From NCBI GenBank assembly GCA_902781515.1, contig CACZJU010000004.1:1-64000 (forward strand): 64,000 nucleotides of DNA, given 5' to 3'. This document shows positions 54,527-63,800 of this stretch, piece after piece (position 1 is the first letter of the stretch; every line of letters starts with the position of its first letter). The notes under the pieces are model-generated. The model was not told where the DNA came from. It made no database searches and worked only from the letters and a program-made list of their open reading frames with translations. The stretch comes from an uncultured Bacteroidales bacterium (GTDB lineage: Bacteria > Bacteroidota > Bacteroidia > Bacteroidales > Bacteroidaceae). The position numbers and the translations under genes are program-made.

Positions 54527-54552
54527 TGTCAATTATCAATTATCCATTGTTA
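54524..54552. repeat. 7-bp repeat spanning the lipoprotein start codon
   Basis: CAATTAT/CCATTGT units at 7-bp period cover the gap between the DUF6057 stop and the lipoprotein ATG, and include that ATG. Confidence 0.7.
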
Positions 54553-56121
54553 ATTCACTCCTTGGTTGCTGCTACCTTCGTTCTCCTTTATATGGCCCTT
54601 AGTCGCTTTCAAGTTCCCGAAGAAATAGTAGTAGGGATAATATCCTTTCCATCGGGGAAAAAGCTCACGGGCATGTTCCTTGCGGGTGTCGTAATCTTTG
54701 ATGTAAGGACGTACATCATTGAGGAAAGACACCACGCGTGGTTGATTGTACTGAAGCGATGGGAACATCTGTGCCACCTGAGGATACTTGCCGGACATCA
54801 TGGCCAAAGCCTCCGAAATTGACAGCGGTGGGGTAGTGCCGGCAATGGGTTCACAGCGAGCCAGGAATTGCGGCATTGACTTAGTGTATATGTGTACAAC
54901 CATCGAATTCATCAGTGCATTCATGCTGCGGCCTTCCATAAGTGCGGCATTGTATCCTAAGAAAACAGGCTTTGTGTAGAAGTTCTCGAAGGAATCGTGA
55001 ATTGGTTCTGTCAGTCGGATTGTTGCAAATTCTGGATCTGCATTTACTGCCTCGGGCTTGTGCAACATTGTGGTGTACTTTTCTACGAAGTTGTTCTCGA
55101 ATGGGACGGTCTGCAGTATGCGCAAGTACTTTTCGGCAAGTTCCCATTCGTTGCGAAGTAGTGCACACTTGGTGAGAACCTTCAGGGCACGTATCGTAGG
55201 CCCGTTCATTGTAAGGTGCTCCATAGCATGGTGCATAGCAGGCTCTACTAATCCGGCTGTCAGGTCGCAATCCATCAGGTAGTAGTTGGCGGCATTCGAG
55301 GTGCTGCCATTGTAGCCGTGTATGTAGGGCTCGTCATAGTCGAGTCGTATGTCGAACAGCCGTGAACCTTGTTCATTAGTGTTTACAAGGGCTATTGCAT
55401 AATATGCAGCAATGGGACGGTAGGACAGTTCTGCGTTTTTTCGTGCCGTTTCGGCCATACCGCGCCAGTCGTGCTCCATCATCTGACATTGCATCTTTGT
55501 CACCACCCTGACATCTGGTCGCAACAATTGTGTCATAATCATAGGCACTGCCACACACACCACTGCCATTGCCCACTGGATGTGATTCTGACGGGGCGAT
55601 TCGTCGTGAGGCGGAAGAAATATTGGTGGGAAATGGTGACTGTGACTGAATGAACGGATGATGATGGCAATAGTCAGGAGTACCAACATTGCCAGCATGG
55701 GAATGCCCATGATGCAACCTGTCTCAGTTTCGAAATAAAGGTCTATTCCCTGATATGCCATCCACGACAGATACGCGGTGGCAGGCAGATATTCAAGGAC
55801 TCTCCACCAGCCTCGCAGGCGCAGGCAGTAGCCCACCAGCCATGTTGACAGCGATAACATAAGTGCCAAAACGGCTCCTCCCAATACAGGCCAACGAAAG
55901 AGCTGCAGCAGAGCAAGTCCGCACCACCACAGAGCGCCCCAGGGACGTCCCTCCATGTAGTACATCAAGAGGCTGTCGGGAGACCAAAAGGAGTTTTCGC
56001 GAGCGATGCGCAATACATCGCCGTACCATAACCAAGCCCAAAGCCAAACGGCAACAAACATTACCAGTGTGGCCGACAGTAAGATGGGCTTCCGCGCTTT
56101 CCTTTCCTTCTGTTTTGCCAT
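54550..56121 (-). CDS. DUF6057 family membrane protein
   Basis: The product is 523 residues. A basic start (MAKQKERKARK) is followed by about five membrane helices in the first 175 residues ('LVMFVAVWLWAWLWYGDVLR', 'ATAYLSWMAYQGIDLYF', 'IPMLAMLVLLTIAIII') and one near 190-205. The remaining about 300 residues are soluble and helical, with spacing suggestive of TPR-like repeats ('AMHHAMEHLTMNGPTIRALK', 'ALLRNEWELAEKYLRILQ'). I recognise it as DUF6057, whose function is not known. A full promoter lies at 56130-56160. It is followed by the CxxCH lipoprotein gene; the two may form an envelope complex. Confidence 0.78.
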   Translation of the reverse strand: MAKQKERKARKPILLSATLVMFVAVWLWAWLWYGDVLRIARENSFWSPDSLLMYYMEGRPWGALWWCGLALLQLFRWPVLGGAVLALMLSLSTWLVGYCLRLRGWWRVLEYLPATAYLSWMAYQGIDLYFETETGCIMGIPMLAMLVLLTIAIIIRSFSHSHHFPPIFLPPHDESPRQNHIQWAMAVVCVAVPMIMTQLLRPDVRVVTKMQCQMMEHDWRGMAETARKNAELSYRPIAAYYAIALVNTNEQGSRLFDIRLDYDEPYIHGYNGSTSNAANYYLMDCDLTAGLVEPAMHHAMEHLTMNGPTIRALKVLTKCALLRNEWELAEKYLRILQTVPFENNFVEKYTTMLHKPEAVNADPEFATIRLTEPIHDSFENFYTKPVFLGYNAALMEGRSMNALMNSMVVHIYTKSMPQFLARCEPIAGTTPPLSISEALAMMSGKYPQVAQMFPSLQYNQPRVVSFLNDVRPYIKDYDTRKEHARELFPRWKGYYPYYYFFGNLKATKGHIKENEGSSNQGVN

Positions 56122-56129
56122 TACGAATA

Positions 56130-56160
56130 CAAAGTTAGTAATTCCACTTTATATATCAAA
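56130..56160 (-). promoter_or_regulatory. Sigma-ABfr-type promoter of the DUF6057 operon
   Basis: On the minus strand, TTTG (56160-56157), a 19-bp spacer, then TAACTTTG (56137-56130), eight bases before the ATG. The transcript would be nearly leaderless. Palindrome array C lies directly upstream. Confidence 0.8.
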
Positions 56161-56167
56161 GAAAACA

Positions 56168-56274
56168 GGTATATTAATCCTTCGCCGAAGGTTAATATAA
56201 CCTATCGCCATAAGTTAATATAACCTATCGCCATAAGTTAATATAACCTATCGCCATAGGTTAATATAACCTTT
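56168..56274. repeat. Palindrome array C: four dyads at exact 23-bp spacing plus a degenerate fifth
   Basis: GTTAATATAAC cores begin at 56191, 56214, 56237 and 56260. Each full unit is a dyad ATA-x-GTTA-ATA-TAAC-x-TAT followed by the 4-nt spacer CGCC. A degenerate unit GGTATATTAATCC (56168-56180) with the same CGCC spacer precedes them. The array lies between the rubredoxin terminator and the DUF6057 promoter. Confidence 0.9.
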
Positions 56275-56297
56275 TTCTCATCGTTCATAGACATATA

Positions 56298-56329
56298 AAA
56301 AACCAGACTCGAACTTGAGTCTGGTTTTT
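56298..56329 (-). terminator. Rubredoxin terminator
   Basis: AAAAACCAGACTC pairs with GAGTCTGGTTTTT around a 6-base loop, with T tracts on both strands. Confidence 0.9.
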
Positions 56330-56334
56330 GTGGT

Positions 56335-56493
56335 TCATGCTTCGCTGAACTCGTCCTTTCCTACGCCGCAGAGGGGGCAAACCCAATCTTCGGGAAGGTC
56401 CTCGAAGGCTGTACCTGGTTCGATACCGTTGTCGGGGTCACCTACTGCGGGGTCATACTCGTAGCCACATACGTCGCAAACATACTTTTTCAT
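56335..56493 (-). CDS. Rubredoxin
   Basis: The product is 52 residues: '[20 protein letters not shown]', then '[20 protein letters not shown]' and [12 protein letters not shown]. The two C-x2-C knuckles (C6-C9, C39-C42) hold the single iron. Length and the '[10 protein letters not shown]' segment are fully typical. It is a small cytoplasmic electron carrier, in anaerobes often feeding peroxide- or superoxide-reducing enzymes (partner not visible here). It is a single gene with its own terminator. Confidence 0.95.
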   Translation of the reverse strand: MKKYVCDVCGYEYDPAVGDPDNGIEPGTAFEDLPEDWVCPLCGVGKDEFSEA

Positions 56494-56538
56494 AGTTCTT
56501 CGTTTTTTGAGTTAATAGTTCGTTATATCGTAATTACG

Positions 56539-59500
56539 TTATTTCCTCAACACAACTTTCCTGTTGCCTTGGATGTATAGACCGGGCTTTGTCACGCTAT
56601 GCATGCGGCGACCAGACAAGTCGTAGATTCCATCATTGTCAATTGTCAATTTTCCATTTTCAATTCTCTCTATGGCCGTTGCATTAGCCATGTTGAAGAT
56701 GAATGGGCTGGCCTTTTCTGCTGCAACGACGCTATTGCCGTCGGATGCCAGAACGTTGATGTTCTCCTGCTCCTGATAGCTGGCGCTCTTCAGTGTTACA
56801 TTAGCGAGAGTAAGGTCAACGTTGCCGTTCACCACTACGGGCTGTCCAGCATCTGCCATCTCAACTTCTACAACATTCAGGTTGCCGTTGTCCACGAATG
56901 CCACCTTCAGTCCGGGCATCTCGACATTGGAAACTGCGAATGGAAGGTTCAGTGCAGCATAGCCTTCTACGTTCTTCGTGAACTTCACTTGTTCGGCTGC
57001 GACCTCTGATGGGATGTATGCAGGCAGATTGCCGTCGAGCACGATACTCTTTGCAGTACCTTCTTTACTGATGATGTTAGGAGTGTTGGTTACGTTTTCT
57101 GTGGCACCCTTGCTCGCAACGACACCAATTGCGTTAGCAGGCAGGTACTCGGTAATGTTTGTTTGGGTACCGAACCACCATTTCTTCTTGTCCTTCTCGT
57201 TGCCGAAGTAGATGTCTGTACCATAGACGGGTGATGTTCCGCTCTTGTAGAATGGACAGGGGACATCCTTGAAGTTGGCTTCAGCAGCCACAATGGTTAT
57301 TTCGCCACTTTGAACTTTGCTTGATATAGCTGATGGAATGGCTATTTCCTTAGCATTTGTTGCCCACACCAGATTGCCGTTCTGGTCATAGAACTTGTGT
57401 CCTACATAGCCTGTGCCCTTGAACGAAATCTTTCCACTTGAAATAGTGCAATAGTCGTTGTCCGTGGTGTACTCCGTGTGACCGTCATAATCCTCATAGT
57501 CGCCGCTATCGCCCACTGGCAGATTATTGCCCAACTCGGTATGCTGACCGGTATCGTTCACTTTGTAAGTTCCCTGAGGTATTCCCAGGAACGGGTTGTT
57601 TCCATCGGCCTTTTTAGTCTTTACGTGGTCGTCTATGAACATGATGTTGCCAAGTTTCTTCTCGTACTTCTGCATATGCTTCTTCGCAGCATCGATGTCG
57701 GCCTGAGTTGTTGTTACGAAGTAAGTAGCATAGTCGCCAACCTCGAACATGTCAACAGGCACGAACATACCGTAGGCTTCGAAGAACTCCGAGAGGTCGG
57801 CCTGAGCCACATCACATATCATCTTTGCCAGATGCAGATAATCGTCCTTACCATATGAAGTTGGACCAGAGCCGCCTGGGCCGCTCTTCTTGTTGATAGG
57901 CTTCTTACGCATCATGCGGAACAGGTTGGGGTAGAAGTTCGGGTCGTGGCCCTGCACATGGAAGTAGAGATAGAGCTGGTAGAACATGTTGGTGGTGTTC
58001 CATATTCCACGACCCACCCAGGGAGTGCCTTCTGCCAGTGCTGCGAAGTTGTCGCAAGGCAACTGGGCACGTGCTGTCTGTATTCCCTGTTCGAAGCGGT
58101 TGATGTTTGAGAACAGGTTATTGGAGCTCTCTGTAGTACCAATCACATTGATGCTTGCCTGATGGTTGTGACCAATCTCATGACTTGGTCCCCAAATGTT
58201 GCCAGGCTTACGCATGTTAGCGTAGTTCATAATGGTTGATATGGTGCTTTCGGTGTACCATGTACCGTATGTAGAAGCATGCATGTAGCTGCTGGCACCG
58301 CTGAAAGCATTCCATATATTATTATACCGGCCTTCGAAGTCCTCAACGCCCATATAGCGGTCCTCGTTCTCCACAATCTTGTCCCAAATCTTCATCAGGC
58401 CTTCCATTTCCTTTGGCTCGGCTGCCAACAAGAGGTCGCGATCCATCTGGAATACCAGATGTTTTGTCTTCAGGTTAACGAACGGAGCCTTTAGCAGGTC
58501 TTGCTGCAGCAGTGCCCAGTCGGCATTGGTCATTCCGCGTGTTGCATCCCAATAGCCATTCAGTCGTCCACCCTCGATATGTACCTTTATGTCGGGATAG
58601 TCGGCAAGATACTTCTGAGTGTTGTTCAACTGGTGGAAGATGTAGAGAATTACCTGCTGGCTTGGGCAGAAGAGGTTCAGTCCCTTCTGAAGTGCGCTTT
58701 GCGTACCGGTAGAGTGGTTGCCTGCTACACCGTCTGTACCTACCATCTCCAGTCTCAACGTGCATTCGCTTTCAGCGTCTTTGTCAACGAAGATGTATAG
58801 GATGTCTCCAGCATTTGCATATATACCCGTGGGGCCAGAGAGGCGACCAAAGGTGTTACTCATCGTAAAGTTGCTTGAATTACACATCTCTGTGTAGTTG
58901 CTATACACCTTGTAGTCGGCAATGCGGAAGAACTTTTCGTAGCCAGCGCTATATCCTGTTGATGCGTTTGTGAATTGTTGCCAAGTGTTGTTCTTAATCT
59001 TCAGAACCAATGCCTTAAGGTCATTGTTCAGGGCTGCGAAGTCTGCGTTCGCTGCCAACTGATCATCGCTCAGTGCCTGTATTTCGTCCTTCAGCGTTGT
59101 GCAAGCATCGTCGGCAAACAGGTTGGCGAGGTTTGCCTTGATGGTATTGATATTGGCTACCAACTCATCGAATACCTTGCGCGAACCGCGAGCAACCTCT
59201 ATCTGTTCATCAGTCAGTTGAACCTCATGGAAGGCCCAAATGTTACCATCGTTATCTGTACCATAAGGAACCACGTTTTTGTTAGCGTCGGTGTGCATAC
59301 CTGTTGTGCCACCATCGGCATTGGCAATAACCCAGCGATATAGCCACTTATCATTGGTACGTCTGGGATATAGAGTTGCTATTGTCGCTGCAGTTCGATA
59401 TAAATGATATATTGTTCCTTGGGGCTGGATGTAGTTCTGTGTCAAGACATTTTGGAATACCCATCCGTTGCCGTTCTGTGTCAGTTTCCAATATTGTGCG

Positions 59501-60642
59501 AAGTTGTCATCGTCCTTGGGAGTGCTCCTGACATCGTTTTCCGATTCAGTTGCATACAGGTCGTATTTCACACTCTGTAGTCGATAGTATGCACCATCCT
59601 TCAGCTCTCCTATGTAACCATTAACGTCATTCAGGTTGGCACGAACTTCGTCCTCTGTAACGTCTGTCGCAATTTCTATTACCCAGTCACTGCCAGAGTC
59701 GTTTTTGTAATACCACTTGGTAATGGCGGTTCCGTCAGTACCGAGGTTCATGCAGACTCTTTCGCTCTCACCTGGTTGTTGGGAATTAGAGATGTTTACA
59801 TACGATTCTGTTCCGGTGTTGTTAGGACTGAACAGTATGTACTTCTGGCTGCTTGCTGTAGCGGGTTTTGCGAAGTCGTCCTGAAGGTACTGGCCGGTAT
59901 GTGCCGAGCGGAGAGTATAACCCACACCGCTCTTTTCCATTATCCACACTTGCGTTAAGCCTGTAGCTGCCTTTGAAGCACCAACTGCGCTACCTGCCGT
60001 ATTTGATGTCAGATATGCTGTAGCGGTACGTTTGTTATGAATGCGGATGAGTCGGTCCTTGCCAACAATATAGTCAAAAAGATCCTTGCCAGTCAACTCG
60101 TCTGCCGATTTAAAGCTGGCGGCATAGAACTGCCAGTCGGTTGATTTCCCGGATGCAGGAGTGAGAGTGCCACCTTTCAGGTCGCCATTGTCGGGAGCCG
60201 ATAGATACTTATATGTGGCATCAGTGCCCTGCAGACCGAAGTGCCCTTCTGCTCCTTCTATAGCAATAAGGGTGAAAACATCGTCAGCAGTTTTTTCGGC
60301 TGCGGTTCCGCGTGCTGAACTTCCTGGCTTGCGGAAGTAGTTACCATTGGCTGTAACGATGTAGTACTTTCCTTCGCCAGCATCTTCAAATGCTACGAGA
60401 TAGCCTTCGTTGCCATCAACTGATTTGTTGTCAGGACTGATAGTGGTTTGCTTAAGAGCATTATTGCTTTCCTTTACAAACTTATTTTGCTTGGGGGTAA
60501 ACATGAAGTACCATTTGCCGGTTTCAATGGTATTAACGGCATCACCAAGTTTCATCTGTCCCGTAGGCTGTTCAATAGCCATAGCCCTGTTGCCTGCAAA
60601 CAGGCTTAATAAAAGAGTAAGGAGTAGATAGACTTTTTTCAT
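56539..60642 (-). CDS. M60-family (enhancin-like) secreted metallopeptidase
   Basis: The product is 1367 residues. A signal peptide ends 'FAGNRAMA'. Long N-terminal beta-rich modules ('GKYYIVTANGNYFRKPG', 'TGLTQVWIMEKSGVGYTL') look like ricin-type or other sugar-binding units. A helical FIVAR-like segment ('NINTIKANLANLFADDACTT') precedes the M60 domain. The zinc site is H821-E-I-G-H825, with the downstream Glu at about 838. The C-terminus is 'GIYDLSGRRMHSVTKPGLYI' plus a basic tail. M60 enzymes cleave mucin-type glycoproteins, so a mucinase role is likely. Residues IENGKLTIDN before the tail come from a 7-bp repeat (56633-56664). Confidence 0.9.
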   Translation of the reverse strand: MKKVYLLLTLLLSLFAGNRAMAIEQPTGQMKLGDAVNTIETGKWYFMFTPKQNKFVKESNNALKQTTISPDNKSVDGNEGYLVAFEDAGEGKYYIVTANGNYFRKPGSSARGTAAEKTADDVFTLIAIEGAEGHFGLQGTDATYKYLSAPDNGDLKGGTLTPASGKSTDWQFYAASFKSADELTGKDLFDYIVGKDRLIRIHNKRTATAYLTSNTAGSAVGASKAATGLTQVWIMEKSGVGYTLRSAHTGQYLQDDFAKPATASSQKYILFSPNNTGTESYVNISNSQQPGESERVCMNLGTDGTAITKWYYKNDSGSDWVIEIATDVTEDEVRANLNDVNGYIGELKDGAYYRLQSVKYDLYATESENDVRSTPKDDDNFAQYWKLTQNGNGWVFQNVLTQNYIQPQGTIYHLYRTAATIATLYPRRTNDKWLYRWVIANADGGTTGMHTDANKNVVPYGTDNDGNIWAFHEVQLTDEQIEVARGSRKVFDELVANINTIKANLANLFADDACTTLKDEIQALSDDQLAANADFAALNNDLKALVLKIKNNTWQQFTNASTGYSAGYEKFFRIADYKVYSNYTEMCNSSNFTMSNTFGRLSGPTGIYANAGDILYIFVDKDAESECTLRLEMVGTDGVAGNHSTGTQSALQKGLNLFCPSQQVILYIFHQLNNTQKYLADYPDIKVHIEGGRLNGYWDATRGMTNADWALLQQDLLKAPFVNLKTKHLVFQMDRDLLLAAEPKEMEGLMKIWDKIVENEDRYMGVEDFEGRYNNIWNAFSGASSYMHASTYGTWYTESTISTIMNYANMRKPGNIWGPSHEIGHNHQASINVIGTTESSNNLFSNINRFEQGIQTARAQLPCDNFAALAEGTPWVGRGIWNTTNMFYQLYLYFHVQGHDPNFYPNLFRMMRKKPINKKSGPGGSGPTSYGKDDYLHLAKMICDVAQADLSEFFEAYGMFVPVDMFEVGDYATYFVTTTQADIDAAKKHMQKYEKKLGNIMFIDDHVKTKKADGNNPFLGIPQGTYKVNDTGQHTELGNNLPVGDSGDYEDYDGHTEYTTDNDYCTISSGKISFKGTGYVGHKFYDQNGNLVWATNAKEIAIPSAISSKVQSGEITIVAAEANFKDVPCPFYKSGTSPVYGTDIYFGNEKDKKKWWFGTQTNITEYLPANAIGVVASKGATENVTNTPNIISKEGTAKSIVLDGNLPAYIPSEVAAEQVKFTKNVEGYAALNLPFAVSNVEMPGLKVAFVDNGNLNVVEVEMADAGQPVVVNGNVDLTLANVTLKSASYQEQENINVLASDGNSVVAAEKASPFIFNMANATAIERIENGKLTIDNDGIYDLSGRRMHSVTKPGLYIQGNRKVVLRK
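56633..56664. repeat. 7-bp repeat inside the M60 gene, before the DLSGRR tail
   Basis: CAATTGT/CAATTTT/CCATTTT units at a 7-bp period on the plus strand are read on the minus strand as IENGKLTIDN. The same family fills intergenic gaps. Confidence 0.75.
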
Positions 60643-60671
60643 GGTAGTATAATATTAATGTTCTTTCGGGG

Positions 60672-60702
60672 CAAAGATACAATAATAAATTCAAAATTCA
60701 AA
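60672..60702 (-). promoter_or_regulatory. Sigma-ABfr-type promoter of the M60 gene, -33 box within a 7-bp repeat
   Basis: On the minus strand, TTTG (60702-60699), a 19-bp spacer, then TATCTTTG (60679-60672). The TTTG is one of four identical copies carried by the ATTCAAA array (60690-60718). Confidence 0.8.
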
Positions 60703-60718
60703 ATTCAAAATTCAAAAT
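60690..60718. repeat. 7-bp tandem repeat (ATTCAAA)
   Basis: CAAA occurs at 60692, 60699, 60706 and 60713. On the minus strand each unit is TTTGAAT, so each offers a -33 box to the M60 promoter. Confidence 0.85.
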
Positions 60719-60732
60719 GTTATATGAGATAT

Positions 60733-60767
60733 AAAAAGCGCCGCGATTTTTATCGCAGCGCTTTTTT
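60733..60767 (-). terminator. Terminator of the partial surface-protein gene
   Basis: GCGC and GCGAT pair with ATCGC and GCGC around a short loop with one C-A mismatch; A and T runs on both sides make it bidirectional. Confidence 0.85.
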
Positions 60768-60773
60768 GTTAGG

Positions 60774-60804
60774 CTAGTCTTTCTAGTACTACTAGATTAT
60801 CTAG
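60774..60804. repeat. 9-bp repeat marked by CTAG
   Basis: CTAG at 60774, 60783, 60792 and 60801, exact 9-bp steps, includes the dyad CTAGTACTACTAG (60783-60795). It directly follows the stop codon of the partial surface-protein gene. Confidence 0.8.
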
Positions 60805-60805
60805 T

Positions 60806-63800
60806 TTACTTCACAATCACCTTATGTCCGTTGAGGATGTAGAGACCCTTGCCGAAGCGAGACAACTCGTTGATAGTTGCGCGGCGGCTTACAAGGCGAC
60901 CATCGATGGTGTAAACGGCACCTGCCTTTGAAACTGCTTCAATGGCAGCCTGGATACCGTCTTCAGCATTTTTATCGAAGATTACCTCCAACTCGGCGTT
61001 GTGGTTGATAGCAGGTTCGTTAGAGATGTATGCGCTGTTGCCTGCAACATAGACAGTTTTATTGTCGAAGTCAACATCGCCAGCGTTAATGGTCGCAACA
61101 CAGAATCTAGTATCCTGACAGTAAACATCTCCCTTGTGCAGGCCAGTACGTGCGTAGGTACCCTTCAATGGCAAGTTAGTCTGAGGCTCTGCTGCGAAGT
61201 TGTCGGTAGAAACCATGAATGTTACAGGTTCTGCAGGAGCGTTTTCTTGATACCAACTTGTTAGACCATTGACGAAGATGAACGGACGACCAGCGTGAAT
61301 CTTGTCGGTAATCTTAGCCAATGTAATCTTATTGCCTTCGATTCCTGATACTGTCCAAGCCTGACCGGCATCACCGGTTGTAGTGGGTGTCAGTTCGCCA
61401 GGATAGCAGATGGCATTGATTGTACCGGGCTCCATCATAATGTTAGCCTGGCCAACATAGCCATCGGCTACTGTCTCAACCTCCTCAATATAGAGGGCGC
61501 TGGCACTTTCTGGGGTGTCTGCATTCCATGTTACCAAAGCATTGCTAGCCTTCTGTCCGTGCAGATAGTACAGGTTGGAACCTGTGGACAGTGTACGAAC
61601 GGAAATCAGATTCTTACCATAACCGATTGCACTTGCATCGAACAGAGTGGGGTGCAGGCTTGCGTTAACTGTGCTACCATTGCTGATACCTTTCAGGAAC
61701 AGACCTGTGGCTTTGTTCTGCAGAACATATGCGCTGTCGCCAACTGCAACGAAGCGGAACAGAGCCATATCCTTGTTGCTAAGGTTGTTTTCGTCGATGA
61801 AATATATGCCATTGCCGCTACCAACCTCGGTAGGCTGTGCTCCCAGTACGGTGTGAACAGTTGTAGAGTCGTCAACGATTGTTTCTTCTTCTGTACCAGC
61901 TTTATCAACTCTCTTGTAGTAAGTCTTCTTGCTATCCAACTTTGCAACGGCTACGACCTTATCCCAAAGAGGTTGGCTTGTGGTGATTGTACCTTGGTCT
62001 TGAGTCTCTACGGTCAGAGCCTTACCTGCTACGAGGTCCCACTCATTAGCTACGAAGTTTGCCTCGTTATCGAAGCGAATCTTATACCACTTACCAGTCT
62101 GAATCTTGTTTGCGCTGTTCAGGATGTTTTTCTTCATCTCTGTCAGACGTGTTACATAGTCTTCAATCTGCTCCTCAGTGTAGGTTCCGCCATCGTAGTA
62201 GTCCTGAGCCTCGCCATAGAGCTGTTGGAAGGCAGTAGCTTGGCTATCGTCTGCCCACTCACCTGGGTTGCTACCAACCTTAATGAGTTTGTCTGTGCCC
62301 TTGGTTTCTGCTAAGGCTTTACGCAGTTTCTCGTTGCTCACAAACTTTGCCATCAAGGCGTTGTATGCGTCCATTAATGTATTGAAATCTTCCTGTTGGA
62401 TTTCATCGCGGTCCTTTAGACTATATACACCAACAAGGTTATTTAAAGCCATAGCTTCATTGAGGAAGGTTACTGTCTGTTCTTCATCGAGTTGAGCAGG
62501 ATTTAACTGGAATTCGCTGACGTGACCATAGCCTCGACCAGTTGTTGTTCCATCAATATAGAAGCGCAGATATTGATTACCTTTGGTGCTGAATGGCAAG
62601 GTGTTCAAGGTTTCGGTGTTATTGCCGAATGGTGTAGTTAAATAAGCTAGATAGCTCCATTCTTCATCTGCAGCCTCGGCATCATTGCTGCCAAATACAG
62701 TCCAAGCCGTGATATGGTCATTTGCAACGGCACGACGAGCAATGGTCATAGCAATGTCGTAGTCAATAGCCTCTGTCAGGGCTACTTGTAGATAATGAGT
62801 GTGGTTTGCTACACTGCCGGCCGACCATGCTGAATGCCAATATGTAGTTTTGTTGCCATCTATAATGTTGGCAAGTGAGCCTTCCGATGATTCAGTCCAA
62901 GGACTGCTAAGCTGGTCAGCAGAGGTAATCAGATTCTGTTCAGTGTTGATAGTCATCTTTACGATGTCTAACTTCAGAGCCTTACCAAGCTCTCTCTTTG
63001 AAGCTGTCATCAATGTGTCGTATGCCATCAGCATGAGTTCCCTCTCCTTGATAGCTGCATAGGCTTCAAATATTGCTTTTGCCTCACCTTCCGAAACAGA
63101 TTCGAAAACCCACTGTGAAGCAGCTGCGTCGGGATACCATGTTACGATGTTACCGTTTGAATTATGCTTTGACTGTTTGCCAGAATTATGACCACTGATG
63201 TGGAAATAGCTGTTACCGTCAACAGTCTTGCTAACTAGACGGAATGCAACAGTTGTAATGTCATTTTCGTCTGTGCCAATAGGCTCAATAGAAATCAGGC
63301 TGTCGCTACCTTCTGACAAGGTGAAAGGATTGGTGTCGGCAAAATGATACTCAAATGCACCATTTACGATGTCGAACAGAGTGTCTTTCTGCTCAACCTT
63401 CCACAAGGCAGGAGCTTCTACATCCATATCTTCGGGTGTGTACCATTTAACATTGTATTTGCCATCGGCAAGCTTAACACCCATGTACTTGGTAACGTTC
63501 TCATCTACAACTTGGGCACCCTCGTCGTCATCGTAAGTCTCAGTGAAAGGCAGTGCACTGTAGATGCGATAGTAACCAGTTTCCAGCGACATGGGTACTT
63601 TGGTCTTCAAAACAGCTTCGTAGGCATCCACCAGTGCTTGACCAAGAGCCTTCAAATCTTCAACAGAAAGTGTATTATCGAAGTCGGGACCATCAGCATT
63701 AGCATCCTCCAAAGCGTCTAAGAAAGCTTGTACAGCTTCTTCGCTATACTGACCGGGTTTGTCACCGACGGTGAACTTGGACTTAAAATCCTCGTACTGT

